DNA from: Haliclona indistincta
Taxonomy: Eukaryota > Porifera > Demospongiae > Haplosclerida > Chalinidae
Assembly (NCBI GenBank): GCA_964017065.1
Contig: OZ024789.1
Location: 12,099,669-12,163,668, forward strand
Length of the DNA stretch: 64,000 nt
Direction of reading: 5' to 3'
Shown here: positions 41,745 to 54,824 of the stretch, piece after piece
Numbering within the stretch: position 1 is the first letter of the stretch
How the letters are laid out: every line of letters starts with the position of its first letter
Translations under genes and position numbers: made by a program
Notes under the pieces: model-generated
Database searches by the model: none
The model's input: the letters and a program-made list of their open reading frames with translations, nothing else
Told to the model about the DNA's origin: nothing

Positions 41745-44700
41745 GCTAGCTTATACTTACTAGTCAGTGTATTATTAGCTAGCTTATACTTACTAGTCAG
41801 TGTATTATTAGCTAGCTTATACTTACTAGTCAGTGTATTATTAGCTAGCTTATACTTACTAGTCAGTGTATTATTAGTTAGCTTATACTTGCTAGTCAGT
41901 GTATTATTAGCTAGCTTATACTTACTAGTCAGTGTATTATTAGTTAGCTTATACTTACTAGTCAGTGTATTATTAGCTAGCTTATACTTACTAGTCAGTG
42001 TATTATTAGCTAGCTTATACTTACTAGTCAGTGTATTATTAGCTAGCTTATACTTACTAGTCAGTGTATTATTAGCTAGCTTATACTTACTAGTCAGTGT
42101 ATTATTAGTTAGCTTATACTTACTAGTCAGTGTATTATTAGCTAGCTTATAGTTACTAGTCAGTGTATTATTAGCTAGCTTATACTTACTAGTCAGTGTA
42201 TTATTAGCTAGCTTATACTTACTAGTCAGTGTATTATTAGTTAGCTTATACTTACTAGTCAGTGTATTATTAGTTAGCTTATACTTACTAGTCAGTGTAT
42301 TTTTAGTTAGCTTATACTTACTAGTCAGTGTATTATTAGCTAGCTTATACTTACTAGTCAGTGTATTATTAGTTAGCTTATACTAGTCAGTGTATTATTA
42401 GCTAGCTTATACTTACTAGTCAGTGTATTATTAGCTAGCTTATACTTACTAGTCAGTGTATTATTAGCTAGCTTATACTTACTAGTCAGTGTATTATTAG
42501 CTAGCTTATACTTACTAGTCAGTGTATTATTAGTTAGCTTATACTTGCTAGTCAGTGTATTATTAGCTAGCTTATACTTACTAGTCAGTGTATTATTAGC
42601 TAGCTTATACTTATACTTACTAGTCAGTGTATTATTAGCTAGCTTATACTTACTTGTCAGTGTATTATTAGCTAGCTTATACTTACTAGTCAGTGTATTA
42701 TTAGCTAGCTTATACTTACTAGTCAGTGTATTATTAGTTAGCTTATACTTACTAGTCAGTGTATTATTAGCTAGCTTATACTTACTAGTCAGTGTATTAT
42801 TAGCTAGCTTATACTTACTAGTCAGTGTATTATTAGCTAGCTTATACTTACTAGTCAGTGTATTATTAGCTAGCTTATACTTACTAGTCAGTGTATTATT
42901 AGTTAGCTTATACTTACTAGTCAGTGTATTATTAGCTAGCTTATACTTACTAGTCAGTGTATTATTAGCTAGCTTATACTTACTAGTCAGTGTATTATTA
43001 GTTAGCTTATACTTACTAGTCAGTGTATTATTAGTTAGCTTATACTTACTAGTCAGTGTATTATTAGTTAGCTTATACTTACTAGTCAGTGTATTATTAG
43101 CTAGCTTATACTTACTAGTCAGTGTATTATTAGTTAGCTTATACTTACTAGTCAGTGTATTATTAGTTAGCTTATACTTACTAGTCAGTGTATTATTAGT
43201 TAGCTTATACTAGTCAGTGTATTATTAGTTAGCTTATACTTACTAGTCAGTGTGTTATTAGCTAGCTTATACTTACTAGTCAGTGTATTATTAGTTAGCT
43301 TATACTTACTAGTCAGTGTATTATTAGTTAGCTTATACTTACTAGTCAGTGTATTATTAGTTAGCTTATACTTACTAGTCAGTGTATTATTAGCTAGCTT
43401 ATACTTACTAGTCAGTGTATTATTAGTTAGCTTATACTTACTAGTCAGTGTATTATTAGTTAGCTTATACTTACTAGTCAGTGTATTATTAGCTAGCTTA
43501 TACTTACTAGTCAGTGTATTATTAGCTAGCTTATACTTACTAGTCAGTGTATTATTAGTTAGCTTATACTTACTAGTCAGTGTATTATTAGTTAGCTTAT
43601 ACTTACTAGTCAGTGTATTATTAGTTAGCTTATACTTACTAGTCAGTGTATTATTAGCTAGCTTATACTTACTAGTCAGTGTATTATTAGTTAGCTTATA
43701 CTTACTAGTCAGTGTATTATTAGTTAGCTTATACTTACTAGTCAGTGTATTATTAGCTAGCTTATACTTACTAGTCAGTGTATTATTAGCTAGCTTATAC
43801 TTACTAGTCAGTGTATTATTAGTTAGCTTATACTTGCTAGTCAGTGTATTATTAGCTAGCTTATACTTACTAGTCAGTGTATTATTAGCTAGCTTATACT
43901 TATACTTACTAGTCAGTGTATTATTAGCTAGCTTATACTTACTTGTCAGTGTATTATTAGCTAGCTTATACTTACTAGTCAGTGTATTATTAGCTAGCTT
44001 ATACTTACTAGTCAGTGTATTATTAGTTAGCTTATACTTACTAGTCAGTGTATTATTAGCTAGCTTATACTTACTAGTCAGTGTATTATTAGCTAGCTTA
44101 TACTTACTAGTCAGTGTATTATTAGCTAGCTTATACTTACTAGTCAGTGTATTATTAGCTAGCTTATACTTACTAGTCAGTGTATTATTAGTTAGCTTAT
44201 ACTTACTAGTCAGTGTATTATTAGCTAGCTTATACTTATACTTACTAGTCAGTGTATTATTAGCTAGCTTATACTTACTTGTCAGTGTATTATTAGCTAG
44301 CTTATACTTACTAGTCAGTGTATTATTAGCTAGCTTATACTTACTAGTCAGTGTATTATTAGTTAGCTTATACTTACTAGTCAGTGTATTATTAGCTAGC
44401 TTATACTTACTAGTCAGTGTCTTATTAGCTAGCTTATACTTACTAGTCAGTGTATTATTAGCTAGCTTATACTTACTAGTCAGTGTATTATTAGCTAGCT
44501 TATACTTACTAGTCAGTGTATTATTAGTTAGCTTATACTTACTAGTCAGTGTATTATTAGCTAGCTTATACTTACTAGTCAGTGTATTATTAGCTAGCTT
44601 ATACTTACTAGTCAGTGTATTATTAGTTAGCTTATACTTACTAGTCAGTGTATTATTAGTTAGCTTATACTTACTAGTCAGTGTATTATTAGCTAGCTTA

Positions 44701-47700
44701 TACTTACTAGTCAGTGTATTATTAGCTAGCTTATACTTATACTTACTAGTCAGTGTATTATTAGCTAGCTTATACTTACTTGTCAGTGTATTATTAGCTA
44801 GCTTATACTTACTAGTCAGTGTATTATTAGCTAGCTTATACTTACTAGTCAGTGTATTATTAGTTAGCTTATACTTACTAGTCAGTGTATTATTAGCTAG
44901 CTTATACTTACTAGTCAGTGTATTATTAGCTAGCTTATACTTACTAGTCAGTGTATTATTAGCTAGCTTATACTTACTAGTCAGTGTATTATTAGCTAGC
45001 TTATACTTACTAGTCAGTGTATTATTAGTTAGCTTATACTTACTAGTCAGTGTATTATTAGCTAGCTTATACTTACTAGTCAGTGTATTATTAGCTAGCT
45101 TATACTTACTAGTCAGTGTATTATTAGTTAGCTTATACTTACTAGTCAGTGTATTATTAGTTAGCTTATACTTACTAGTCAGTGTATTATTAGTTAGCTT
45201 ATACTTACTAGTCAGTGTATTATTAGCTAGCTTATACTTACTAGTCAGTGTATTATTAGTTAGCTTATACTTACTAGTCAGTGTATTATTAGTTAGCTTA
45301 TACTTACTAGTCAGTGTATTATTAGTTAGCTTATACTAGTCAGTGTATTATTAGTTAGCTTATACTTACTAGTCAGTGTGTTATTAGCTAGCTTATACTT
45401 ACTAGTCAGTGTATTATTAGTTAGCTTATACTTACTAGTCAGTGTATTATTAGTTAGCTTATACTTACTAGTCAGTGTATTATTAGTTAGCTTATACTTA
45501 CTAGTCAGTGTATTATTAGCTAGCTTATACTTACTAGTCAGTGTATTATTAGTTAGCTTATACTTACTAGTCAGTGTATTATTAGTTAGCTTATACTTAC
45601 TAGTCAGTGTATTATTAGCTAGCTTATACTTACTAGTCAGTGTATTATTAGCTAGCTTATACTTACTAGTCAGTGTATTATTAGTTAGCTTATACTTACT
45701 AGTCAGTGTATTATTAGTTAGCTTATACTTACTAGTCAGTGTATTATTAGTTAGCTTATACTTACTAGTCAGTGTATTATTAGCTAGCTTATACTTACTA
45801 GTCAGTGTATTATTAGTTAGCTTATACTTACTAGTCAGTGTATTATTAGTTAGCTTATACTTACTAGTCAGTGTATTATTAGCTAGCTTATACTTACTAG
45901 TCAGTGTATTATTAGCTAGCTTATACTTACTAGTCAGTGTATTATTAGTTAGCTTATACTTGCTAGTCAGTGTATTATTAGCTAGCTTATACTTACTAGT
46001 CAGTGTATTATTAGCTAGCTTATACTTATACTTACTAGTCAGTGTATTATTAGCTAGCTTATACTTACTTGTCAGTGTATTATTAGCTAGCTTATACTTA
46101 CTAGTCAGTGTATTATTAGCTAGCTTATACTTACTAGTCAGTGTATTATTAGTTAGCTTATACTTACTAGTCAGTGTATTATTAGCTAGCTTATACTTAC
46201 TAGTCAGTGTATTATTAGCTAGCTTATACTTACTAGTCAGTGTATTATTAGCTAGCTTATACTTACTAGTCAGTGTATTATTAGCTAGCTTATACTTACT
46301 AGTCAGTGTATTATTAGTTAGCTTATACTTACTAGTCAGTGTATTATTAGCTAGCTTATACTTATACTTACTAGTCAGTGTATTATTAGCTAGCTTATAC
46401 TTACTTGTCAGTGTATTATTAGCTAGCTTATACTTACTAGTCAGTGTATTATTAGCTAGCTTATACTTACTAGTCAGTGTATTATTAGTTAGCTTATACT
46501 TACTAGTCAGTGTATTATTAGCTAGCTTATACTTACTAGTCAGTGTCTTATTAGCTAGCTTATACTTACTAGTCAGTGTATTATTAGCTAGCTTATACTT
46601 ACTAGTCAGTGTATTATTAGCTAGCTTATACTTACTAGTCAGTGTATTATTAGTTAGCTTATACTTACTAGTCAGTGTATTATTAGCTAGCTTATACTTA
46701 CTAGTCAGTGTGTTATTAGCTAGCTTATACTTACTAGTCAGTGTATTATTAGTTAGCTTATACTTACTAGTCAGTGTATTATTAGTTAGCTTATACTTAC
46801 TAGTCAGTGTATTATTAGTTAGCTTATACTTACTAGTCAGTGTATTATTAGCTAGCTTATACTTACTAGTCAGTGTATTATTAGTTAGCTTATACTTACT
46901 AGTCAGTGTATTATTAGCTAGCTTATACTTACTAGTCAGTGTATTATTAGCTAGCTTATACTTACTAGTCAGTGTATTATTAGTTAGCTTATACTTACTA
47001 GTCAGTGTATTATTAGCTAGCTTATACTTACTAGTCAGTGTATTATTAGCTAGCTTATACTTACTAGTCAGTGTATTATTAGTTAGCTTATACTTACTAG
47101 TCAGTGTATTATTAGTCAGTGTATTATTAGTTAGCTTATACTTACTAGTCAGTGTATTATTAGTTAGCTTATACTTACTAGTCAGTGTATTATTAGTTAG
47201 CTTATACTTACTAGTCAGTGTATTATTAGTTAGCTTATACTAGTCAGTGTATTATTAGTTAGCTTATACTTACTAGTCAGTGTATTATTAGTTAGCTTAT
47301 ACTTACTAGTCAGTGTATTATTAGCTAGCTTATAGTTACTAGTCAGTGTATTATTAGCTAGCTTATAGTTACTAGTCAGTGTATTATTAGCTAGCTTATA
47401 CTTACTAGTCAGTGTGTTATTAGCAGCTTATACTTACTAGTCAGTGTATTATTAGTTAGCTTATACTTACTAGTCAGTGTATTATTAGTTAGCTTATACT
47501 TACTAGTCAGTGTATTATTAGTTAGCTTATACTTACTAGTCAGTGTATTATTAGTTAGCTTATACTTACTAGTCAGTGTATTATTAGTTAGCTTATACTT
47601 ACTAGTCAGTGTATTATTAGTTAGCTTATACTTACTAGTCAGTGTATTATTAGTTAGCTTATACTTACTAGTCAGTGTATTATTAGTTAGCTAATACTTA

Positions 47701-49271
47701 CTAGTCAGTGTATTATTAGCTAGCTTATACTTACTAGTCAGTGTATTATTAGTTAGCTTATACTAGTCAGTGTATTATTAGCTAGCTTATACTTACTAGT
47801 CAGTGTATTATTAGCTAGCTTATACTTACTAGTCAGTGTATTATTAGCTAGCTTATACTTACTAGTCAGTGTATTATTAGCTAGCTTATACTTACTAGTC
47901 AGTGTATTATTAGTTAGCTTATACTTGCTAGTCAGTGTATTATTAGCTAGCTTATACTTACTAGTCAGTGTATTATTAGCTAGCTTATACTTACTAGTCA
48001 GTGTATTATTAGCTAGCTTATACTTACTAGTCAGTGTATTATTAGCTGGCTTATACTTACTAGTCAGTGTATTATTAGTTAGCTTATACTTACTAGTCAG
48101 TGTATTATTAGTTAGCTTATACTAGTCAGTGTATTATTAGCTAGCTTATACTTACTAGTCAGTGTATTATTAGCTAGCTTATACTTACTAGTCAGTGTAT
48201 TATTAGTTAGCTTATACTTACTAGTCAGTGTATTATTAGTTAGCTTATACTTACTAGTCAGTGTATTATTAGTTAGCTTATACTTACTAGTCAGTGTATT
48301 ATTAGCTAGCTTATAGTTACTAGTCAGTGTATTATTAGCTAGCTTATAGTTACTAGTCAGTGTATTATTAGTTAGCTTATACTTACTAGTCAGTGTATTA
48401 TTAGGTAGCTTATACTTACTAGTCAGTGTATTATTAGTTAGCTTATACTAGTCAGTGTATTATTAGCTAGCTTATACTTACTAGTCAGTGTATTATTAGC
48501 TAGCTTATACTTACTAGTCAGTGTATTATTAGCTAGCTTATACTTACTAGTCAGTGTATTATTAGTTAGCTTATACTTACTAGTCAGTGTATTATTAGCT
48601 AGCTAATACTTACTAGTCAGTGTATTATTAGCTAGCTTATACTTACTAGTCAGTGTATTATTAGCTAGCTTATACTTACTAGTCAGTGTATTATTAGCTA
48701 GCTTATACTTACTAGTCAGTGTATTATTAGTTAGCTTATACTTACTAGTCAGTGTATTATTAGTTAGCTTATACTTACTAGTCAGTGTATTTTTAGTTAG
48801 CTTATACTTACTAGTCAGTGTATTATTAGCTAGCTTATACTTACTAGTCAGTGTATTATTAGCTAGCTTATACTTACTAGTCAGTGTATTATTAGCTAGC
48901 TTATACTTACTAGTCAGTGTATTATTAGTTAGCTTATACTTACTAGTCAGTGTATTATTAGCTAGCTTATACTTACTAGTCAGTGTATTATTAGCTAGCT
49001 TATACTTACTAGTCAGTGTATTATTAGTTAGCTTATACTTACTAGTCAGTGTATTATTAGCTAGCTTATACTTACTAGTCAGTGTATTATTAGCTAGCTT
49101 ATACTTACTAGTCAGTGTATTATTAGTTAGCTTATACTTACTAGTCAGTGTATTATTAGCTAGCTTATACTTACTAGTCAGTGTATTATTAGCTAGCTTA
49201 TACTTACTAGTCAGTGTATTATTAGCTAGCTTATACTTACTAGTCAGTGTATTATTAGCTAGCTTATACTA
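41745..49271. repeat. 33-bp satellite, main array, about 228 copies
   Basis: Unit of 33 bp, two words: GCTAGCTTATACTTACTAG and TCAGTGTATTATTA. Frequent variants: GTTAGC for GCTAGC, a 27-bp unit lacking CTTACT, a 39-bp unit with TATACT added, and ACTTGT for ACTAGT. Rare marker variants repeat with an offset of 2126 bp (TGTGTTATTAG at 43251 and 45377; TGTCTTATTAG at 44421 and 46547), showing a 2.1-kb higher-order duplication. Since 33 is a multiple of three and one frame lacks stops, it produces open frames up to 695 codons that are not genes. Confidence 0.98.
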
Positions 49272-50288
49272 ACAAGGTATACATGCACACACTATATCGT
49301 CACACAGTATGTAAGCACACTATATTGGTTGCTTGGCTTATAACGATGACAAGAATAATTATGAATTATGTACTATACCCACTCGACAGGATTTACTATA
49401 GTTCTACATAATTTTGCTTATTTGTGTGCCATAACCTTGTGTTTATGCAAGCTATGCTGTGCTGAAGAGGTCAGAATGAGTCCGAAACAGATGTACAATG
49501 TATGTCTGTCCACAGCTGCTTTAACTTTATTTTCAATATTACTTTGGGCATGTGGTAACTAAGGGTTATGTGTTTGGTATGTGGTAACTAAGGGTTAAGT
49601 GTTTGGTGGGTTGGTAAAAGATTATTATTGTAGAATGTCATGTCAAACAATGAATGTGAAATAGTCATTTTTGACTGTGAAATAAAAGTGAAAGAATCTG
49701 ATAAATTCATGCCTGATGTGTATGTACTGTATGCTTGAATAAACTTACTTACAATAACAAACAGGTATGCTTGAATAAACTTACCTACAATAACAAACAG
49801 GTATGCTTGAATAAACTTCCTTACAATAACAAACAGGTATGCTTGAATAAACTTCCTTACAATAACAAACAGGTATGCTTGAATAAACTTACTTACAATA
49901 ACAAACAGGTATGCTTGAATAAACTTACTTACAATAACAAACAGGTATGCTTGAATAAACTTCCTTACAATAACAAACAGGTATGCTTCCTTACAATAAC
50001 AAACAGGTATGCTGGAATAAACTGATTGTACTGTATGCTTGAATGAAGTTCCTTACAATAACAATCTAGCATAATTATAACCACTACTAAAATCTGGTCC
50101 AATTCATGTCTTGTTTTCATTATTAATGTGATATTAAACACCAATATAATATTTGAGTACAATGTAGTACTTTATTGCATTGAATGTTTGATGTGTGTAA
50201 TATGGGTGATAGTCAATGAAATCTGATTGCTTGCCAATAAATACATCTGTATCTGGTGTGTGCTTGATGACATATGCATGGTAGTGTG
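49272..50288. other. Intergenic DNA with short tandem repeats
   Basis: No gene recognised. Besides the 36-bp tandem repeat listed separately there are two copies of a unit with TGTGGTAACTAAGGGTTA at 49552 and 49580. The 64-codon frame at 49368 contains a hydrophobic stretch, but nothing supports it as a gene. Confidence 0.5.
49734..50040. repeat. 36-bp tandem repeat, about 8 copies
   Basis: Unit words GCTTGAATAAACTTAC and TTACAATAACAAACAGGTAT. The last copies are shortened or altered (GCTGGAATAAACTGA). 36 is a multiple of three, hence an open 12-residue repeat frame that I do not treat as a gene. Confidence 0.95.
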
Positions 50289-50498
50289 TTAATGTGAGAC
50301 TTTACTTGGATTATTCTCTTTCAAGCATTGCACCATGGAATCAGTAATCTCTCTCCTACTCTTTGTCCTTTTCTCTTCTCTTTCTATCTCTTGCCTCTTA
50401 ATCTGATTGACTGTACTGATGAGATCCGATAGATCAAAACTGACTGACAACTTGATTTGTCGTCCGTATACAGTTTCAGATACACTCAGTCTCTTCTT
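50289..50498 (-). CDS. Possible last exon of an unknown gene
   Basis: About 70 codons open on the minus strand, ending at TAA 50289-50291. The product starts near KKRLSVSETVYGRQIKL, then a strand-like LSVSFDLSDLI, then a charged helix (IKRQEIEREEKRTKSRREI) and ends in LKENNPSKVSH. The amphipathic, lysine/glutamate-rich helix looks protein-like and not repeat-derived. No acceptor is certain and no partner exon was found. It may be a gene remnant isolated by rearrangement. Confidence 0.3.
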   Translation of the reverse strand, partial: KKRLSVSETVYGRQIKLSVSFDLSDLISTVNQIKRQEIEREEKRTKSRREITDSMVQCLKENNPSKVSH

Positions 50499-50855
50499 CT
50501 TTCACTTTCTATTAATCTTCTCTTTGGTACACCATTCTCCTTCAACAGATGATAGATTAAACCCATAATACTTCTGTTACCATGATCTAGTGATTTTTCA
50601 ATTTTATTTCATTTATTTGAACATGAAACACATGTACAATACATAAATGATAGCATGTGGTCAACTGTAGTGCAGATGTATCACATATGATATCATGTGT
50701 GACATAGCTGTGACTGCTGACAAACATGAATCAAACATCCCTTGTGTGTGATCCATATTTGATACAGTGCAATAGTGTGTCACATCTGACCTATCATCTG
50801 TGATATACATGTGATACCAATCAAATACAACTCAAATTCAACTTTTCGTCCTGTG
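50499..50855. other. AT-rich intergenic DNA
   Basis: Contains several partly palindromic TGATATCATGTGTGACA-type words and nothing coding that I can see. Confidence 0.5.
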
Positions 50856-51266
50856 TGTCAAACAGTATACTGCCTATAGGTAAGAGATTACTAGAGTATA
50901 CAGCAGGTTTACTGAGATATACATGCAGTGTTTTACTGAGTTATCCTAATCTTTCCCTCAGTCTGAGGAACCAGCTACCAAAGATGAGCTGTAGAGCACA
51001 CACACCAGTCGAGTGAAGGAGAAGAGACTTTAGAAGATTCTATATTCATTAGTACAAGCAATTTTTGTACATCTCATGAATAATACATTAACTCTATGTC
51101 ATGAATACAACTACATGATTAGTATCTGTACACACAAGGACTAGCAGTAACTGGTGCATGTGAATGAGTGATAGCTATATACTTCATGATCTAGTGTCCA
51201 GCCATTCCCTGATCCCAGCAGCTGTACTGTTCTCATCAGCTTCCTCTAGTGTGTCGATGATAGTCT
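50856..51266 (+). pseudogene. HSP90B1: Third scrap of the GRP94 / death-domain junction
   Basis: Carries the last GRP94 intron and last exon (50962-50994, [10 protein letters not shown], stop), then spacer, then 51198-51266. The latter matches on the minus strand the end of the death-domain exon of the neighbouring gene (words CCATTCCCTGATCCCAGCAG and GTGTCGATGATAGTCT). It stops abruptly at GATGATGTAAACAGG. Shows that the GRP94/Kelch-ZU5-death junction was duplicated at least three times here. Confidence 0.9.
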
Positions 51267-51501
51267 GATGATGTAAACAGGAAATAAGTTTGCAAATCGA
51301 TTCAAGTCACGTGTTGGAGCACAGGGTACTACCAAAGCAGAGAAATGATGGATCTACACATGTAGACTGTCAAAGAAACAATCACAAGGCAAGTAAAGTA
51401 TTATTAGTTTAGCTAGTTGTCTAGCAACAAAATAGGCGCATAATTTTATCCTTGGTAACACTAAAGACGCTCGATCGTCCCAGGCTAGCTGACTAGCAAA
51501 C

Positions 51502-52488
51502 ATGGTTCGACTTCGTGAGCGAGTGCTTGCTTCTGCCATTGTTAAATGTATGCTAGAAACATCATCTCGTCAAGCCATATCAAGGAGGAGGAAGGCAATG
51601 GCTGCTCGGACGAGGAGGAGACGTGTGTTTCGTCAGAGACAGGCACAACAGAGCATTTTATTTACTTTTACTCTTTCCATCTGTCTGTTAAACTGCCTCT
51701 CAACAACCCGTACCATCTGGGCCAAAGAGAGAAGTTCGTTCTGGTGGGAGTACATTGTAAACAACACCTTCACTTCACATGACTGGATCACCAATTTTCG
51801 TATGTCTCGTGCTACTTTTATGTATGTGTGTAATCACCTTCGCCCATTAATCACTAAAAAAGAGACGGTTATGAGGAAAAGTATATCTGCTGAAAAACGC
51901 CTTGCAATAACTCTGTACTATCTTGCTACTAACTCTGATTTTCGTACTGTTGGTCATTTATTCGGTGTGTCAAAGTCATCAGTTTGTCTAATTGTTCAAG
52001 AAGTTTGTGCTACTATTGTCGATGTGTTACTCCCCAAGCATTTATCATTTCCGTCTGGTGATGCTTTACGTGCTGTAATTTCCGGATTTCACGAGAATCA
52101 CAAATTCCCTCAGTGTGTTGGTGCCGTTGATGGGTGCCATATTCCGATCGTGTCACCACCAGACTGTGCAGCAGACTATTACAATAGGAAAGGGTTTCAT
52201 TCTGTCTTGCTGCAAGGAACGGTAAATCATTTAGGTCTGTTTACTGACATCTATGTAGGCTGGCCTGGACGAGTTCACGATGCTCGAGTCTTTTCAAACT
52301 CTATCTTGTTCAAAAAAGGAGAGCAAGGCACACTTTTGCCGAACTGGACTGCTACAATTTCCAATGTCAATGTGCCTCTTGTTCTTCTCGGTGACCCTGC
52401 GTACCCTCTTTTACCATGGCTAATGAAGGCATTTTCCAACAATGGACAGCTATCTCCACAGCAGAGGAATTTTAACTATAATGATTGA
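51502..52488 (+). CDS. PIF/Harbinger transposase, C-terminally truncated
   Basis: 328 codons. The N-terminus is basic (RRRKAMAARTRRRRVFRQRQ). A helix-turn-helix-like segment follows (LAITLYYLATNSDFRTVGHLFGVSKSSV). The DDE_4 nuclease core has VGAVDGCHIPI (first D), YVGWPGRVHDARVF (second D region) and LLGDPAYPLLPWLM. The family normally continues RNFNY with a helix carrying the catalytic glutamate (in a VENAFGxLK context). Here the frame ends RNFNYND at 52488, so that residue is missing and the enzyme should be inactive in cutting. The usual partner Myb-like protein is not in the window. It lies between the truncated GRP94/death scrap and the truncated GRP94 gene, so it may mark a rearrangement breakpoint. 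Confidence 0.9.
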   Translation: MVRLRERVLASAIVKCMLETSSRQAISRRRKAMAARTRRRRVFRQRQAQQSILFTFTLSICLLNCLSTTRTIWAKERSSFWWEYIVNNTFTSHDWITNFRMSRATFMYVCNHLRPLITKKETVMRKSISAEKRLAITLYYLATNSDFRTVGHLFGVSKSSVCLIVQEVCATIVDVLLPKHLSFPSGDALRAVISGFHENHKFPQCVGAVDGCHIPIVSPPDCAADYYNRKGFHSVLLQGTVNHLGLFTDIYVGWPGRVHDARVFSNSILFKKGEQGTLLPNWTATISNVNVPLVLLGDPAYPLLPWLMKAFSNNGQLSPQQRNFNYND

Positions 52489-52573
52489 ATAGAATGATTT
52501 GTAAAATTTGGAATATTCCTCCTCAGTAACCTCTTTGCTAACATTGCTTGTGTAATCATCTCTGCCGATCCAG

Positions 52574-54585
52574 GACTCACAAACCCCACTAGCTAAGATT
52601 CATTTCACAGCTGAAGGAGAGGTGACATTCAGAGCCATCCTCTTCGTACCAACAGTAAGTAACTCCCATCAACACTACTGTCACACCATCTCCATCACAG
52701 ACCGCACCTCATGACATGTTCAACAACTACGCTAAATCATCTGACAAGATCAAGATGTACGTCAGACGTGTATTCATCACAGACGATTTCGAGGATCTTA
52801 TGCCACGATACCTTGGATTCATTCGTGGAGTGGTCAGTACAAAATTTTATTAGTCACCAAAATTTTACGTTGCTGATTTCAATTTTTTGAATGATTGCCC
52901 ATTCAAAATTTTTATGTTAGCCAATTTCGATTTTTGTATGCAGTCAATTTATGTTCATTGTCCCAATTTTTGATAGGTCGATTCTGATGATCTCCCACTA
53001 AATGTCTCTTGTGAGACACTCCAGCAACACAAGCTGTTGAAAGTGGTGAAGAAGAAACTGGTAAGGAAAGCCCTGGACATGATGAAGAAAATGGACAAAG
53101 AGACTTATGATAAGTTCTGGAAGGTAAGAAACAAAGCTTCTCTTCTCTCACTCGTTCAACCCCTTCTCTCTCGATCAGGAGTTCAGCACTAATCTGAAGC
53201 TTGGTGTAGTTGAGGATTTCACTAGCAAGAGTCGTATTGCTAAGCTGGTTCGATTCCAGTCCTCTAATGATCCAGAATCACTCACATCACTGGACGAGTA
53301 CATTGAGAGAATGAAGGAAAAACAAGAACACATCTACTTCATGTCTGCTACCAGCAGGAAAGAGGTGGGTGTGGTCATGATGTCATAAATGTGCTATTTA
53401 TAGATTTTGTTCATATTAGGCTGAGGCATCACCTTTTGTTGAGCGTCCATTGCGCAAAGGTTATGAAGTGCTGTATTTAACGGACGCAGTTGATGAATAC
53501 TGCTTGCAAGCTTTACCGGAATACGAAGGAAAGAAATTTCAGAATGTAGCAAAGGAAGGATTAGAGTTTTCGGACGAGGGAGAGAAGGACAAGAAGAACT
53601 TGGAGAGCATGCAAGAGAGCTTTAAACCACTGACAAAATGGCTGGAGGAGACTGCCCTCAGGGGAATGGTATGAACAATAGGATACTGAAGGAGAGTGTG
53701 TTCATTCTCTCACAGATTCAGAAAGCAACTGTGTCTAATAGATTGAGTACCTCACCTTGTGTGCTGGTAGCTAGCCAGTATGGATGGTCTGGTAACATGG
53801 AGCGAATCATGAAGGCACAGGCTTACCAACAAGCAAAGGATATTGACTCAGAGTGAGATAGAGATGAGAGAGTGTGTGTGTATAAAAGAGAACAATAACA
53901 TTGTTCACTCACACATAATGCGATCATCGTAACGATGCTTTTCTCTTTCTCTCAGATGGTATATGACTCTGAAGAAGACACTAGAGATCAATCCTCGCCA
54001 TCCTCTTGTCAAGGAGTTACAGCGTCGTGTTGAGAAGGATGAGAGCGATGAGACAACTGTTGATCTTGCTCGAGTGATGTTTGACACTGCCATATTAAGA
54101 TCAGGCTACACTCTGCCGGACTCAAGCTCTTTCGCTGGTCGTATTGAGAGAATGCTTCGACTGAGTGTAGGCGTGGATTCTGATGCACCTGTAAGCTCCT
54201 CCCACTGTCACTAACATCACCTTCCCACTATCACAGGTCGAGGAGGAGGTGTTCACTCAAGAAGACGATGAAGAAGAGGAGGAGGAGGAAGTGGAGGCGG
54301 AGCCTAAGGTTGAGGAGACCACACCTCCTCCTGAATCAGTCAAGGCAGAGCCTACGGTGAGTCTTATCATGTAGCACTAAAGTGATCGTTTCCTTGTGAA
54401 TGATTGCTGCCTTGTTCCAAGCAAGGTTATGATTAAACTAGCATGAGCTGTCAAACAGTATACTGCCTGTACGTAAGAGATTACTAGAATATACAGCAGG
54501 TTTACTGAGATATACAGGTTTTTACTGAGGTATCCTGATCTGTTTCCCTCAGTCTGAGGAACCAGCTACCAAAGATGAGCTGTAG
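52574..54585 (+). CDS. HSP90B1: GRP94/endoplasmin, C-terminal half (copy 2)
   Basis: Nine exons, all in phase: 52574-52654, 52701-52832, 52977-53123, 53179-53364, 53420-53668, 53716-53852, 53956-54190, 54237-54356, 54553-54585; 439 codons. In order: [18 protein letters not shown] and [19 protein letters not shown] (middle domain), [34 protein letters not shown], then the dimerisation domain with [15 protein letters not shown], an acidic stretch and [10 protein letters not shown]. The KDEL tail returns the protein to the ER lumen, where GRP94 folds secreted and membrane proteins. The N-terminal ATPase domain and signal peptide are absent; the Harbinger remnant lies immediately upstream, so this is a 5'-truncated copy. 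It may be untranscribed despite a clean frame. Confidence 0.92.
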
Positions 54586-54824
54586 AGCACACACACCAGT
54601 CGAGTGAAGGAGAAGAGACTTTAGAAGATTCCGTATTCAATTAATTTTTAGTACAAGCAATTTTTGTAAATAAATTACATCTCATTAATACATGAACATA
54701 GCTTGTTATGAATGAATGAGGCTACAAGTGAAGATGAAGTGTGTAATCTGTGATATAGCTATAGTCAATTATAATACATCAAGGTATGATGGTGGATGCA
54801 GTGACTGACTAGCATTGAGCTATA

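Noticed and set aside
41889..48125. Very long open frames (up to 695 codons) of LVSVLLASLYL-type repeats
   Set aside because: They follow from a 33-bp satellite unit without stops in one frame; no start context, no unique sequence, and variants do not favour synonymous sites.
49735..50025. 96-codon NKLTYNNKQVCL-type repeat frame
   Set aside because: Derived from a 36-bp tandem repeat without stops.
51502..52488. Host HARBI1-type gene
   Set aside because: The sequence fits, but it is truncated before the catalytic glutamate and lies between rearranged fragments, so a decayed transposon is more economical.
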